NCBI GenBank assembly: GCA_030149245.1
Contig: JASBRX010000023.1
Coordinates: 1-64,000 of the forward strand
From: Sphingomonas bacterium
GTDB taxonomy: Bacteria > Pseudomonadota > Alphaproteobacteria > Sphingomonadales > Sphingomonadaceae
DNA: 64,000 nt
Direction: 5' to 3'
The notes below the pieces were generated by a model. It was not told where the DNA came from, did no database searches, and saw only the letters and a program-made list of their open reading frames with translations. Shown in pieces: positions 21,892-32,000 of the stretch; positions within the stretch are counted from its first letter, which is position 1; each line of letters starts with the position of its first letter. The position numbers and the translations under genes were made by a program.

Positions 21892-21929
21892 ATAGCGGAC
21901 TCCCCAAGAACAGCCAAAAGGGGTTTTCC

Positions 21930-24260
21930 ATGTCACGCACCTTGGACGGCCAACGCGCCGCGCCTGCATTCCTCGCGCTCGCCGCAATTGGTTTTGTCGC
22001 ATCGGCTCCAGCCTATGCTGCGGACCCTGCCGATCCGGTCGAGGAGCAGGATCGCGCCGATGTGACGGTGACCGGCGAGAAGGTGCGGTCCGAGCAGGCC
22101 AGCCCCAAGGTCACCCGCCCCGTTCGCGACACGCCGCAGACGGTCACCATCCTGACCAACAAGGTGATCGAGGAGCAGAACCTGCTCACCCTGCGCGACG
22201 TGCTGTCGACCGTCCCGGGCATCACCTTTGGCGCGGCGGAGGGCGGCATCGCGCCGAGCGACCAGATTACCCTGCGCGGCTATTCCGCCTCGTCCGACAT
22301 CACTACCGATGGCGTTCGCGACAGCGCCCCCTATTCGCGCAGCGACCCGTTCAACTTGGAACAGGTCGAGGTCACCAACGGTGCCAACTCGGTCTATAAC
22401 GGGTCGGGATCGGTCGGCGGGTCGATCAACATCGTGACCAAGCGTCCGCAGGCGGAGACGTCGATCGCGGTGCAGGGCGGGATCGGCACTGACGACTATT
22501 ATCGCGGCACGATCGACGCCAATGTCCGCGCCAGCGACCTGATCGCCTTGCGCCTCAACGCGATGGTCCATCAGAACGACGTGCCCGGCCGCGATGTCGA
22601 GAACTACGAACGCTGGGGCGTCGCCCCCGCAGTGACGATCGGCATCGAAGGTCCGACCAGCCTGACGCTGCAATATCTGCATCAGGAAGAGACCAATATC
22701 CCGCAATACGGCGTACCCTATTACAAGAACGCGACCTTCAACGGCGCGCTGCCGGGCATCGATCGCAGCGACTATTTTGGCTATCGCAACATCGATACGC
22801 AGGAGATCACCGTCGATCAGGCGACGATCACCGCCGCCCACGAATTCAGCGACAAATTGTCGATCCGCAACCTGACCCGCTGGCAGATGGTGCAGCAGCT
22901 CACCATCGTCGGCCCGCCGCAGGGGACCTATTGCCTCACCGGCGGGATCACTGCCGCCGGAGCGACCTGCCCCGCGACCGTCCCGGTCGGCTATTATCTG
23001 ATTGGCGGTCCGCGCGGCAACGTCCGCGATACGACCAGCGAGCTGATGTACAATCAGGTCGATCTGTCGGCGCAGTTCGCCACCGGCGCGGTCGAGCACA
23101 GCCTGGTCCTCGGCGCATCGGCGGGGTGGGAGAAGTTCTCATTGTCCACCGGCAACGTCTATCGCAACGCCAACGGCACAGTCGCCAACGCGACCTATCC
23201 GCTGATTAACTGGGCGAACCCCAATGAGGTCGTCGTCGGCCCGGCCGGGTTCACCTATGGCAGCAACGTCTATACCGGCCCGGTCAACTTCTTCGAAAGC
23301 GGTCGGCAGCGCGGCGAGGTAACCAACTACGCCGTCTACCTGTTCGACACGATGAAGCTCGGCAAGTTCGAGCTGAATGGCGGCGTCCGCTACGAGCGCA
23401 ATGAGGGCAATTACCAGACCGACACCGGCACCGCCGCAACCGTCACCACGCCGCAGGGCGCGATCGTCACCGGCCCGCGCTTCCGCAACAATGCCGACCT
23501 GTTCAGCTACCGTATCGGCCTCGTTTATAAGCCGGTCGAAGCGGTGACGCTGTATGCCGCATACGGCAACGCCCAGACCCCGTCGCAGAGCGCGGTCAAT
23601 GGCGGCTGCACTGCGCTGACCTGCAATGTCGATCCCGAAACCGCGAAGAATTACGAGATCGGCGCCAAGGCAGAGGTTGGCCGCGCATTGTTCAGCATCG
23701 CCGCATTCCGCAACGAGCGCGACCAGTACAAGGTGCCGTCGAACGACCCGGCGCTGCCCGACCAGGTGCTCGACGGCCATTCGCGGGTCGACGGCATCGC
23801 GGTCAGCGCGACCGGCAACATCACCCCGGCCTGGTCAATCACCGCCAACTACACCTATCTCGAACCCAAGCTGATCCGCTCGGTCGCGGTCGGCAGCCCC
23901 GATCCCGCAGCGGGCGCGGAGCTGCAGAATGTGCCCAACCATTCGGGCAGCCTCTACACCACCTACACGCTGCCGTTCGGGCTGAAGCTGGGGTACGGCG
24001 TCACCTATCAGGGCAGCTTTGCACTCAATCTGCCTGCGTTCGTGACAGGGAGCACCACGGCGGTGACGCCGATCTATCGCTCGGACGATTACCTCGTCCA
24101 CAACGCGTCGATCTCCTACGACATCACCAAGGACCTGAGCGTGCTGGTGAACGTCAAGAACATCAGCAACGAGCTCTACTACACCCGCATCCGCAACAAT
24201 GGCTGGGCCACGCCGGGCGATGCGCGGTCGGCGGTTCTGACCGTCGGCTACCGCTTCTAA
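21930..24260 (+). CDS. TonB-dependent siderophore receptor
   Basis: Signal peptide, plug (TPQTVTILTNKVIEEQNLLTLRDVLSTVPGITFG), C-terminal VLTVGYRF. Confidence 0.93.
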   Translation: MSRTLDGQRAAPAFLALAAIGFVASAPAYAADPADPVEEQDRADVTVTGEKVRSEQASPKVTRPVRDTPQTVTILTNKVIEEQNLLTLRDVLSTVPGITFGAAEGGIAPSDQITLRGYSASSDITTDGVRDSAPYSRSDPFNLEQVEVTNGANSVYNGSGSVGGSINIVTKRPQAETSIAVQGGIGTDDYYRGTIDANVRASDLIALRLNAMVHQNDVPGRDVENYERWGVAPAVTIGIEGPTSLTLQYLHQEETNIPQYGVPYYKNATFNGALPGIDRSDYFGYRNIDTQEITVDQATITAAHEFSDKLSIRNLTRWQMVQQLTIVGPPQGTYCLTGGITAAGATCPATVPVGYYLIGGPRGNVRDTTSELMYNQVDLSAQFATGAVEHSLVLGASAGWEKFSLSTGNVYRNANGTVANATYPLINWANPNEVVVGPAGFTYGSNVYTGPVNFFESGRQRGEVTNYAVYLFDTMKLGKFELNGGVRYERNEGNYQTDTGTAATVTTPQGAIVTGPRFRNNADLFSYRIGLVYKPVEAVTLYAAYGNAQTPSQSAVNGGCTALTCNVDPETAKNYEIGAKAEVGRALFSIAAFRNERDQYKVPSNDPALPDQVLDGHSRVDGIAVSATGNITPAWSITANYTYLEPKLIRSVAVGSPDPAAGAELQNVPNHSGSLYTTYTLPFGLKLGYGVTYQGSFALNLPAFVTGSTTAVTPIYRSDDYLVHNASISYDITKDLSVLVNVKNISNELYYTRIRNNGWATPGDARSAVLTVGYRF

Positions 24261-24265
24261 GGGCT

Positions 24266-24331
24266 AAAGGGGGAGGAGCGGGTGACGGCAATCCCTGTCC
24301 CCCTGCTTTCATCCGCTCCGACCCCCTTTTT
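24266..24331 (+). terminator. Intrinsic terminator after TonB receptor
   Basis: aaagggggaggagcgg ... ccgctccgacccccttttt. Confidence 0.65.
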
Positions 24332-24476
24332 GTTTGTTCAGCTTCGCTGAAGCGGCACCCGCCCACTACCCCAACCCGGCCCCCACACAGCGTATCGGCG
24401 ATGGGGGGGCGGGTGGGGGCGTGGGCCCGGGCCGCAGCCGTTTCAGCTTTGCTGAAACCGAACTAAAGGAGCCGCC

Positions 24477-25160
24477 ATGCTGATCGCGATTCCCGACCTG
24501 CTCGATCCCGCCACGCTGGCAGACGTGCGCGGGATCATCGACGCGGCGGAGTGGATCGACGGCAACGCGACCTCCGGCCACCAGTCGGCGCTCGCCAAGC
24601 ACAATGAGCAATTGCCCGAGGACAGCGCCGCGGCGAAGGCGGCGGGCAAGGTGATCCTCGACGCACTCGGCCGCTCGCCTTTGTTCTTCGCCGCCGCATT
24701 GCCACTCAAGGTCTTCCCGCCCTTGTTCAACCGCTATGGTGTCGGCCAGACCTTTGGCGTGCATGTCGACAGCGCGATCCGCATCCAGCGCGGCACCGAT
24801 TTCCGGATCCGCAGCGACCTGTCGATGACCGTCTTCCTCGAAGACCCCACGGCCTATGACGGCGGCGAGCTGGTGATCGAGGATCATTATGGCGTGCAGC
24901 GGGTCAAGCTCCCCGCCGGCCATGCGATCCTCTACCCCTCGTCCAGCCTGCACAAGGTCGAGCCGATCACGCGCGGCGCTCGCGTCGCGTCCTTTTTCTG
25001 GATTCAGTCGATGGTCCGCGACGACGGCGCACGCCGCATCCTGTTCGACCTCGATCAAAGCGTACAACGGTTGACCGGACAGCTCGGCGGCGCGGATCGC
25101 AGCGTGATCGAGCTGACCGGCGTGTACCACAACCTCCTGCGCCGCTGGGCGGACGCGTAA
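24477..25160 (+). CDS. Fe2+-dependent PKHD-type hydroxylase (PiuC/YbiX family)
   Basis: [56 protein letters not shown]. Confidence 0.93.
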   Translation: MLIAIPDLLDPATLADVRGIIDAAEWIDGNATSGHQSALAKHNEQLPEDSAAAKAAGKVILDALGRSPLFFAAALPLKVFPPLFNRYGVGQTFGVHVDSAIRIQRGTDFRIRSDLSMTVFLEDPTAYDGGELVIEDHYGVQRVKLPAGHAILYPSSSLHKVEPITRGARVASFFWIQSMVRDDGARRILFDLDQSVQRLTGQLGGADRSVIELTGVYHNLLRRWADA

Positions 25161-25208
25161 CCCACCACAGTTCGTCAGCCCGGGCTTGACCCGGGCCGGG
25201 GCTATTCA

Positions 25209-25337
25209 ATCCTCCCCCGCCAGGGGGAGGTGGCAGGCGCAGCCTGACGGAGGGGGAGGAAGCACGACGGTCGAGAGGACACAGCCGTCCTCCCCCTCCG
25301 TCGCCTTCGGCGCCACCTCCCCCTGGCGGGGGAGGAT
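25209..25337. repeat. Intergenic REP-like inverted repeat (copy B)
   Basis: cctcccccgccagggggaggtggcaggcgcagcctgacggagggggagg ... cctccccctccgtcgccttcggcgccacctccccctggcgggggagg. Confidence 0.85.
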
Positions 25338-26236
25338 TATTCCAGCATCGCCTTAAGCCCGCCCGACAGCCACTCGCCCCGACCCCGCACCACCAGCCGC
25401 ACCGCCAGCTCCTCGCGCTCCGCCAGCGCCATCGCCGCGTCGGGTTCCAGCACCGTCAGCGCGCTCGCCCAGGCATCCGCGTGACAGCAATCGGCGTGGA
25501 TCACGGTGACGCTCGCCGTGCCATGCGCGATCGGGCGACCGGTCCGCGGATCGATACTATGGCTCCCGTGCGCGCCAACGCGGCGGTAATCGCCCGAGGT
25601 CGCCACCGCGATCCCGTGCAGCGCGATGCGCAGCGGGGCGAGCGCCACGCCCGGCGGCGGCTCCACATCGACCCACCACGGCTGGCCATCGGGCTGTATC
25701 CCAACGCCGACCAGCTCGCCGCCAATCTCGACGAGGAAATCGGTGCACCCCATCGCCCGCAGCCGCGCGGCGACCGCATCGACGGCATAGCCCTTGGCGA
25801 TCCCCGACAGGTCGAGCCGCGCGGGCCGGGTGCGGCGCAGGCGCAGCAGCGGCGCATCCAGCTCGATCGCGCCCAATCCCACCGCAGTCCGCGCAGCGTC
25901 GATCTCGGCATCGCCCGGAAGATCGCCACGCGGCCCCGGCGGACCAAAGCCCCACAGGTCGACCAGCGCCCCCAGCGCCGGGTCGAACGCCCCATCCGAC
26001 CGCGTCGCGATGTCGAGCGCGACGGTCATCACCTGAACGAACTCCGGCGCGATCCCGTGCCATCCACCCGGCGCAGCGGCATTGATCCGGCCGAGCTGCG
26101 AGGACGGCTCCCAATGGCTCATCTGCGCGATGATCTCCGCCAGCACGCTTTGGATCGCCGCCGCCACGCCCGGCGGCGGCGCGACGACCGCCGCCGACCA
26201 CCGCGTCCCCATCGTCTCTCCCCCGAAACGCTCCAC
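25337..26236 (-). CDS. apbE: FAD:protein FMN transferase (ApbE)
   Basis: GGETMGTRWSAAVV, LDLSGIAKGYAVDAVA, SIDPRTGRPIAHGTASVTVI; exact start uncertain. Confidence 0.88.
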   Translation of the reverse strand: MERFGGETMGTRWSAAVVAPPPGVAAAIQSVLAEIIAQMSHWEPSSQLGRINAAAPGGWHGIAPEFVQVMTVALDIATRSDGAFDPALGALVDLWGFGPPGPRGDLPGDAEIDAARTAVGLGAIELDAPLLRLRRTRPARLDLSGIAKGYAVDAVAARLRAMGCTDFLVEIGGELVGVGIQPDGQPWWVDVEPPPGVALAPLRIALHGIAVATSGDYRRVGAHGSHSIDPRTGRPIAHGTASVTVIHADCCHADAWASALTVLEPDAAMALAEREELAVRLVVRGRGEWLSGGLKAMLE

Positions 26237-26310
26237 AACCGCATGCGCCCGCCGCCGGTGAAAGGCAGCGGGCGACAGCGTCGCGGGAATGGCGATGCGG
26301 GGTTCGGGCG

Positions 26311-27144
26311 TCAGGGCGCCATCACCTCGACGGTCGTCACATAGCTCGCCCGGCGACCGCCGGGGGCGGGCGGGGCGCCCTCCTCGCCGCCCGCGCGGGG
26401 CGTGGTGACGTTGATCCAGGTCATGCCGGGATCGCTCCACTTGATGGTGACCTTGCCATCGGCGCCGGTCTTCAGATCCTGCTGCTTCAGCTGGTCGCGA
26501 TAGCGGATGCCGCCCGGGATCACGGTGACCGACAGGCCCGGGGTCGGCTTGCCGTCGAGCAGGAACTGGAAGGTCGCGTCCTCGCCCAGCACAAGGTCGT
26601 TGGGATGCGTGACCGGCACCAGCTCGATGCCCTTGCCGGTCGGCTTGAACACCGTCGTGGTCGGCTCGCCCGCGGTCACGAAAATCTCGTTGCGGTTGCT
26701 GTTGATCGATGTGCGCACATCGGTCGCGCCCGCCGGGATCACGCTGGCGAGCTTGTCGGCGGTGGTGCCGCGCGGGATGCGCACTTCCTCGCCATTCAGC
26801 TTGTAAGACCCCATCACGCCCTCGCTGGCGTAATAGATCTTGTAGGTGCCGCGCTGCTGGATCTGCACGTCGAGCGTGGTGCGGTAGCGCCCGGTCGCCT
26901 TGTTCTTGACCTCACCCGGCGTGCCGTCGGGCAGCATCACCGCAATGTCGGCGCGCAGCGGCTGATGCTCGAAATAGAAGAGGTCGTTGGACACGGCGGC
27001 GTCGACCGTCACCCATACGTCATCGCCCTCGCCCGACACGACGGTCATCGACGGCATCATCCACTGGCGGTGCGCCTGGACGCTGGCGGGAATGGCGACC
27101 GCGGCGACGGCGGTGGCGATCAGCAGGTTGCGGAACTTGGTCAT
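26311..27144 (-). CDS. DUF4198 domain-containing exported protein
   Basis: Signal peptide then AHRQWMMPSMTVVSGEGDDVWVTVDAAVSNDLFYFEHQP. Confidence 0.85.
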   Translation of the reverse strand: MTKFRNLLIATAVAAVAIPASVQAHRQWMMPSMTVVSGEGDDVWVTVDAAVSNDLFYFEHQPLRADIAVMLPDGTPGEVKNKATGRYRTTLDVQIQQRGTYKIYYASEGVMGSYKLNGEEVRIPRGTTADKLASVIPAGATDVRTSINSNRNEIFVTAGEPTTTVFKPTGKGIELVPVTHPNDLVLGEDATFQFLLDGKPTPGLSVTVIPGGIRYRDQLKQQDLKTGADGKVTIKWSDPGMTWINVTTPRAGGEEGAPPAPGGRRASYVTTVEVMAP

Positions 27145-27175
27145 CGGTTTGGGTTCCCTGTTTGAATAAGCAATT

Positions 27176-27272
27176 CCGTCATTCCCGCGCAGGCGGGAAA
27201 CCATTCAGGCTGGCTTATCGAAAAGAGCTGCGTCGGCATGGGCAATGGATCCCCGCCTGCGCGGGGATGACG
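27176..27272. repeat. Intergenic inverted repeat (cattcccgcgcaggcggg type)
   Basis: ccgtcattcccgcgcaggcgggaa ... tggatccccgcctgcgcggggatgacgtgg. Confidence 0.75.
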
Positions 27273-27299
27273 TGGAAGGGAGCGTGCCGACTGCACTGC

Positions 27300-27803
27300 T
27301 CAGCGCCTTACAGTCAAACTCACTGCGCCCAGCTCGCTGGAGCCGCTGGCACGCGCGGTGCCGCCCTTGGGCAGCGAGAAGGGGATGCGGACCAGCTCGC
27401 GCCCGCCCACTTCGCGCGCGGCCTCGACCACCAACGTGTAGTTGCCGGCACCCAACTGCGGCTTGAAGCTGACCTTGTGCGTGCCGGGCGCCTTGGTCGC
27501 GCCGGTCACGCCGGCGGCGGGGAAGCGCATCGTGCGGCCCGATGCGCGCCACCATTGACGCACGTCGCGCAACCACTTGGTGCCTTCGTTATTCTTGAGG
27601 TCGACATCGTACCAGACCGACAGAGTCTGGGCCGGGCCGCCCTCCTTCTCGATCCACATCGCGACATAGGGGCGGTGATATTCGGCGACCGTCAGGCGCG
27701 GAATCGTGACCGAGACGTCGAGCGTCTGTGCCGCCGCCATCCCCGGCGCGAACAGGCCTGCGCCCAATGCGGTGGCGGTCAATCCGGTTACGCGAAACTG
27801 CAT
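27300..27803 (-). CDS. DUF2271 domain-containing exported protein
   Basis: VTIPRLTVAEYHRPYVAMWIEKEGGPAQTLSVWYD, KWLRDVRQWWRASGR. Confidence 0.85.
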   Translation of the reverse strand: MQFRVTGLTATALGAGLFAPGMAAAQTLDVSVTIPRLTVAEYHRPYVAMWIEKEGGPAQTLSVWYDVDLKNNEGTKWLRDVRQWWRASGRTMRFPAAGVTGATKAPGTHKVSFKPQLGAGNYTLVVEAAREVGGRELVRIPFSLPKGGTARASGSSELGAVSLTVRR

Positions 27804-27818
27804 GTCGGGCGGCTCCCT

Positions 27819-28466
27819 TTAGATATGGATGAAGAAGATCGCGAGGATCGCGGGAATGACGAGGCCCGCACCGACCAGCGGCCAGGTGCTCGGGCGGTTC
27901 TTCGAATGCATCTGCAGCAGCACCAGGCCAGTCAGCGAAAACACGATGCAGGCGAGCACAAAGATGTCGATGAACCACTTCCACACCGTGCCGCTGTTGC
28001 GCCCCTTGTGCAGGTCGTTGAGCCAGGCGATCCAGCCGCGGCTGGTGCTCTCGGTGGTCACTTCGCCGCTCGCCCGGTCGATCGCGACCCAGCCATCGCC
28101 GCCGGGGCGGGGAAGGGCGAGGTAGATCTCGTCCGCCGACCATTCGGCTTCGCCCCGCGCGTGCTTGATGTCCAGATTGCCCTCGACCCACTCCGCAACC
28201 GGGACGGGCAGCGGCTTCTTCGCGTCGGCTGCGTCATCCGGCTTGATCGCGGGCAGCAGCGGCGCGGGCAGTTGCGCCGCGCGCTCCACCGTCTGCGGCG
28301 ATCCTTCGATCTCGGCGGCGTGGTTGAGCGTGAACCCGGTCACTGCGAACAGCAGCAACCCGACCAGGCTGATCGCCGAGCTGATCCAGTGCCAGGTGTG
28401 CAGCTGCTTCAGCCAGAAAGCCTTGCGGCTGCGCTTGCGCGGCGCGGTCGTGGTGGTTCCGTGCAT
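27819..28466 (-). CDS. PepSY-associated TM helix protein
   Basis: KAFWLKQLHTWHWISSAISLVGLLLFAVTGFTLNHAAEIEG. Confidence 0.88.
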   Translation of the reverse strand: MHGTTTTAPRKRSRKAFWLKQLHTWHWISSAISLVGLLLFAVTGFTLNHAAEIEGSPQTVERAAQLPAPLLPAIKPDDAADAKKPLPVPVAEWVEGNLDIKHARGEAEWSADEIYLALPRPGGDGWVAIDRASGEVTTESTSRGWIAWLNDLHKGRNSGTVWKWFIDIFVLACIVFSLTGLVLLQMHSKNRPSTWPLVGAGLVIPAILAIFFIHI

Positions 28467-28487
28467 GAGAGCTGAGATATGCCTAAT

Positions 28488-28524
28488 TGCGATTCGTTCG
28501 CAGCATTAGCGAGAGTGATTCGCA
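28488..28524. promoter_or_regulatory. Two tandem Fur-like boxes upstream of PepSY-TM gene
   Basis: TGCGATTCGTTCGCA (28488-28502) and CGAGAGTGATTCGCA (28510-28524). Confidence 0.6.
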
Positions 28525-28560
28525 ATTACAATGCGATCGCGAGCGTCGGACCAATCTTAT

Positions 28561-28684
28561 CCTCCCCCGGAGGGGGAGGGGGACCGGCGCAGCCGGTGGA
28601 GGGGTAGCTCAACTCTCGGCGGCGTGCTCGACGAAACTACCCCTCCGTCACCGCTGCGCGGTGCCACCTCCCCCTCCGGGGGAG
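28561..28684. repeat. Intergenic REP-like inverted repeat (copy C)
   Basis: cctcccccggagggggagggggaccggcgcagccggtggaggggtag ... ctacccctccgtcaccgctgcgcggtgccacctccccctccgggggag. Confidence 0.85.
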
Positions 28685-29012
28685 AAATGAATCATGTTCC
28701 GCTCCCGCTGCACGCTCGCCGTTTACCCATGCCACATCGGCGAGGGGATTGTCGCATGCCTGCGTAGCCCCATGGCGCGCTGTCCCGCGACATGTTCGCA
28801 TCGCCTGGTTCCGCGTCCCAGGGCTGGTCGCCTCGATACCGGCCTGTTTCCGCGCGATCAGCATGTCCGCCAACAGCCGGAAACGCGCAGAAATCTGCGC
28901 TTCTCCGGGGCAGGCTTTCCTACAATAACCTATTTGGTTACAATGATGGGATTGGACGTAAACGAAGGGAGGCGAATTCACACATGGCGCATGATCTCGC
29001 CCCCCTTCAATT

Positions 29013-32000
29013 TCACCGCCCCAACAACACCCGCGCCTGCCCGGCGATCTGCGCCAGCATCGCGGCATTCGGCGCAGGCGCCTTCTTCGCGCGCTCGACC
29101 AGCGTCACGAACTGCGCGACGCGCGCGGCATGTTCGGCCAGCCAGGTTTCGACCTCGGCCAGCGGGTTCGTGCCGGTCCCGCGCGCGAGGAACTCCAGCC
29201 GCAATTGCTGGAAGTCGCGCGCGAGGCCCGCGATCAACAGCCGCTCCCACGGATCGCCCGCGACGATCCGCGCGGCATTGGCCTGTGCCCAGTCCAGCCC
29301 CAGCGCCTGCCCCAGATGGGTGAAGGCATGGGTCAGCTCGGTCTCGCCGATGCCGCGCCGCTGGCCCAGATCAGCAAGGCCCACCGCGCCGTCGAGTTCG
29401 AAGATGCGCACGATCTTCGCCACCAACGCCGCCGGTGCGCCCGCCGCCTCGAGCTGCGCCGCGATGCGGCCCGATTGCGCCAGCGCCTCTTCCTTGAGCA
29501 ACGTCTTGGCCTGGCGGTCGAGGCTGTCGATGCCGGGCTTGAGGCGATCGAGCATCGCGCTGATGTCCTCGCCCGGACGGCACACGCGCAGCAGGTCGGC
29601 GATCTGCGAGCGGGTGGCGACCGCAATCTCGTCGAGCACCGCAAGCCGCGCACCCTCGCTCATCGCCGCAGATTCAATCTCTTCCCACAGGGGCTGCAGG
29701 CCGAACAGCCGCTCGGTCACCACGAACATCATCGCGATGTCGCGCAGCGATGCGCCTTCTTCCTCGGCCAGCTCGAACGGGTGGAGCACGCCCAACCGGT
29801 TGACGATGCGGTTGGCCAGCTTGGTCGCGACGATCTCGCCACGCAGGCGATGCTCGAGAATCGCGGTCTTGAACGTCTCGCGCATCGCGGGCGGGAAGGC
29901 GGCGATCAGGTCGGGCTCCAGCGCCGGGTCGAGGCCCAGCCCGCCAGTTTCGATCGCATCCTGCAACGCGAGCTTCGACGTCGCGAGCAGCACCGCGAGT
30001 TCGGGCCGGGTCAGCCCCGCACCGTCCTGCGCGCGGCGCAGATATTCCTCGTTGGTCGCCAGCCCCTCGACCGTGCGGTCGAGCCGACCGGCAGCTTCGA
30101 GGATTTCGGTCAGGCGGACGAAGCTGGGCACCGCGACCGGGCCGTCATTCTCGAGGAACGACAGCGCCAGCGTTTGCAGGCGGTTATCCTCCAGCACCAG
30201 ATGCGCGACATCGTCGGTCATCGCGGGGAGCAGGATGTTGCGGTCCGCCATGTCGAGGCGACCTTCGATCACCTCGCGGTTGAGCGCGATCTTGATGTTG
30301 ACCTCATTGTCCGAACAATCGACGCCCGCCGAATTGTCGATGAAGTCGGTATTCAGCCGGCCGCCACGCATCGAGAAGGCGATGCGCGCCGCCTGGGTGA
30401 CGCCCAGATTCGCACCCTCGCCGATCGCACGTGCGCGCAGCTCCTCGGCATTGACGCGCAGGCGATCATTGGCGGGATCGCCGACCTCGATATGTGCCTC
30501 TGCGGCCGCCTTCACATAGGTGCCGATGCCGCCGAACCACAGCAGGTCGACCGGTGCCTTGAGGATCGCGGAGATCAGCGCATTCGGCTCCATCTCCTCG
30601 GCCTCGATGCCCAGCGCCGCGCGCACCTCCGGGGTCAGCTTGATCGACTTTTCCGACCGCGCGAACACGCCGCCGCCGGTGGAGATCAGCGATGGATCAT
30701 AGTCCGCCCAGCTCGACCGGGGCAGGTTGAACATGCGCTGCCGCTCGGCCCAGCTCGCCGCCGGATCGGGATCGGGGTCGAGGAAGATGTGGCGATGGTC
30801 GAACGCCGCGACCAGCTTGATCGCCGTAGACAGCAGCATGCCGTTGCCGAACACGTCGCCCGACATGTCGCCGCAACCCGCGACGCGGATGCTCTGCGTC
30901 TGGACGTCGGTGCCCATCTCCAGGAAGTGGCGCTGGACGCTGACCCACGCGCCTTTGGCGGTGATGCCCATCGCCTTGTGGTCGTAGCCGACCGATCCGC
31001 CGCTGGCGAAAGCGTCGCCCAGCCAGAAGCCGCGCTCGATCGCGATGGCGTTGGCGACGTCGCTGAAGGTCGCTGTGCCCTTGTCGGCGGCGACCACGAA
31101 ATAGGGGTCTTCGCCGTCATGGATCACGACGCTGTCGGGATGCACCACCGCGCCGCTGACGATATTGTCGGTGATCGACAGCAAAGAGCGGATGAAGATG
31201 CGGTAGCTTTCCTTGCCCTCCTCGAACCACGCATCGCGGTCGATGCTGGGAGAGGGGAGCTGCTTGGGATAGAAACCGCCCTTCGCCCCGGTCGGCACGA
31301 TCACGGCGTTCTTCACGCGCTGCGCCTTCATCAGGCCGAGGATCTCGGTGCGGAAATCGTCACGCCGGTCAGACCAGCGCAGCCCGCCGCGTGCGACCGG
31401 ACCGGCGCGCAGATGGATGCCCTCGACCCGCGGCGAATAGACCCAGATCTCGCGCCAGGGCAGCGGCGCGGGCAGGTTCGGCACGCGGCTGCTGTCCAGC
31501 TTGAACGCCAGCGCTTCGGCGGCGGCGGGGGCATAGGCATTGGTGCGCAGTGTCGCGCGGATCACTCCGGCAATCGCGCGCAGGATGCGGTCGTCGTCGA
31601 TTGCGCTGACCGCGTCGAGCCCCGCCGCGATGGCAGCGTCGGCGGCGGCGATGGCGGCGGCGCTGTCCGTGGTGCGCGCCGGATCATGCGCAGCGGCGAA
31701 GCGGTCGACCAAGGCAGTCGCAACCGCCGGCGCGCGGCGCAGCGCCTCGACCACCGTGACCAGGCCATAGGACAGCCCGGTCTGACGCAGATAGCGGAAC
31801 CACGCGCGCAGCAGCACGACCGATGCCGGGGCCAGCCCGGCCTCGACGATCAGCCGGTTGAACGCGTCGTTTTCCGCGCGCATTTCCAGCACGGCGGCAA
31901 TCGCGCCCTCGACCGTCGCGACATCGCCCTTGAGCGTGCCGCCGCCGGGCAGCTCGACCTCGAAATCATGGATGAAGGCGTCGGCATCGCCGGCCAGCGC

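Noticed and set aside
2732-28684. CRISPR array possibility for the C/G-rich repeats
   Set aside because: Copies are inverted and dispersed, without regular spacers or cas genes.
28637-29068. 143-aa ORF between PepSY-TM and GDH genes
   Set aside because: Runs through the REP-like repeat, no domain and poor coding character.
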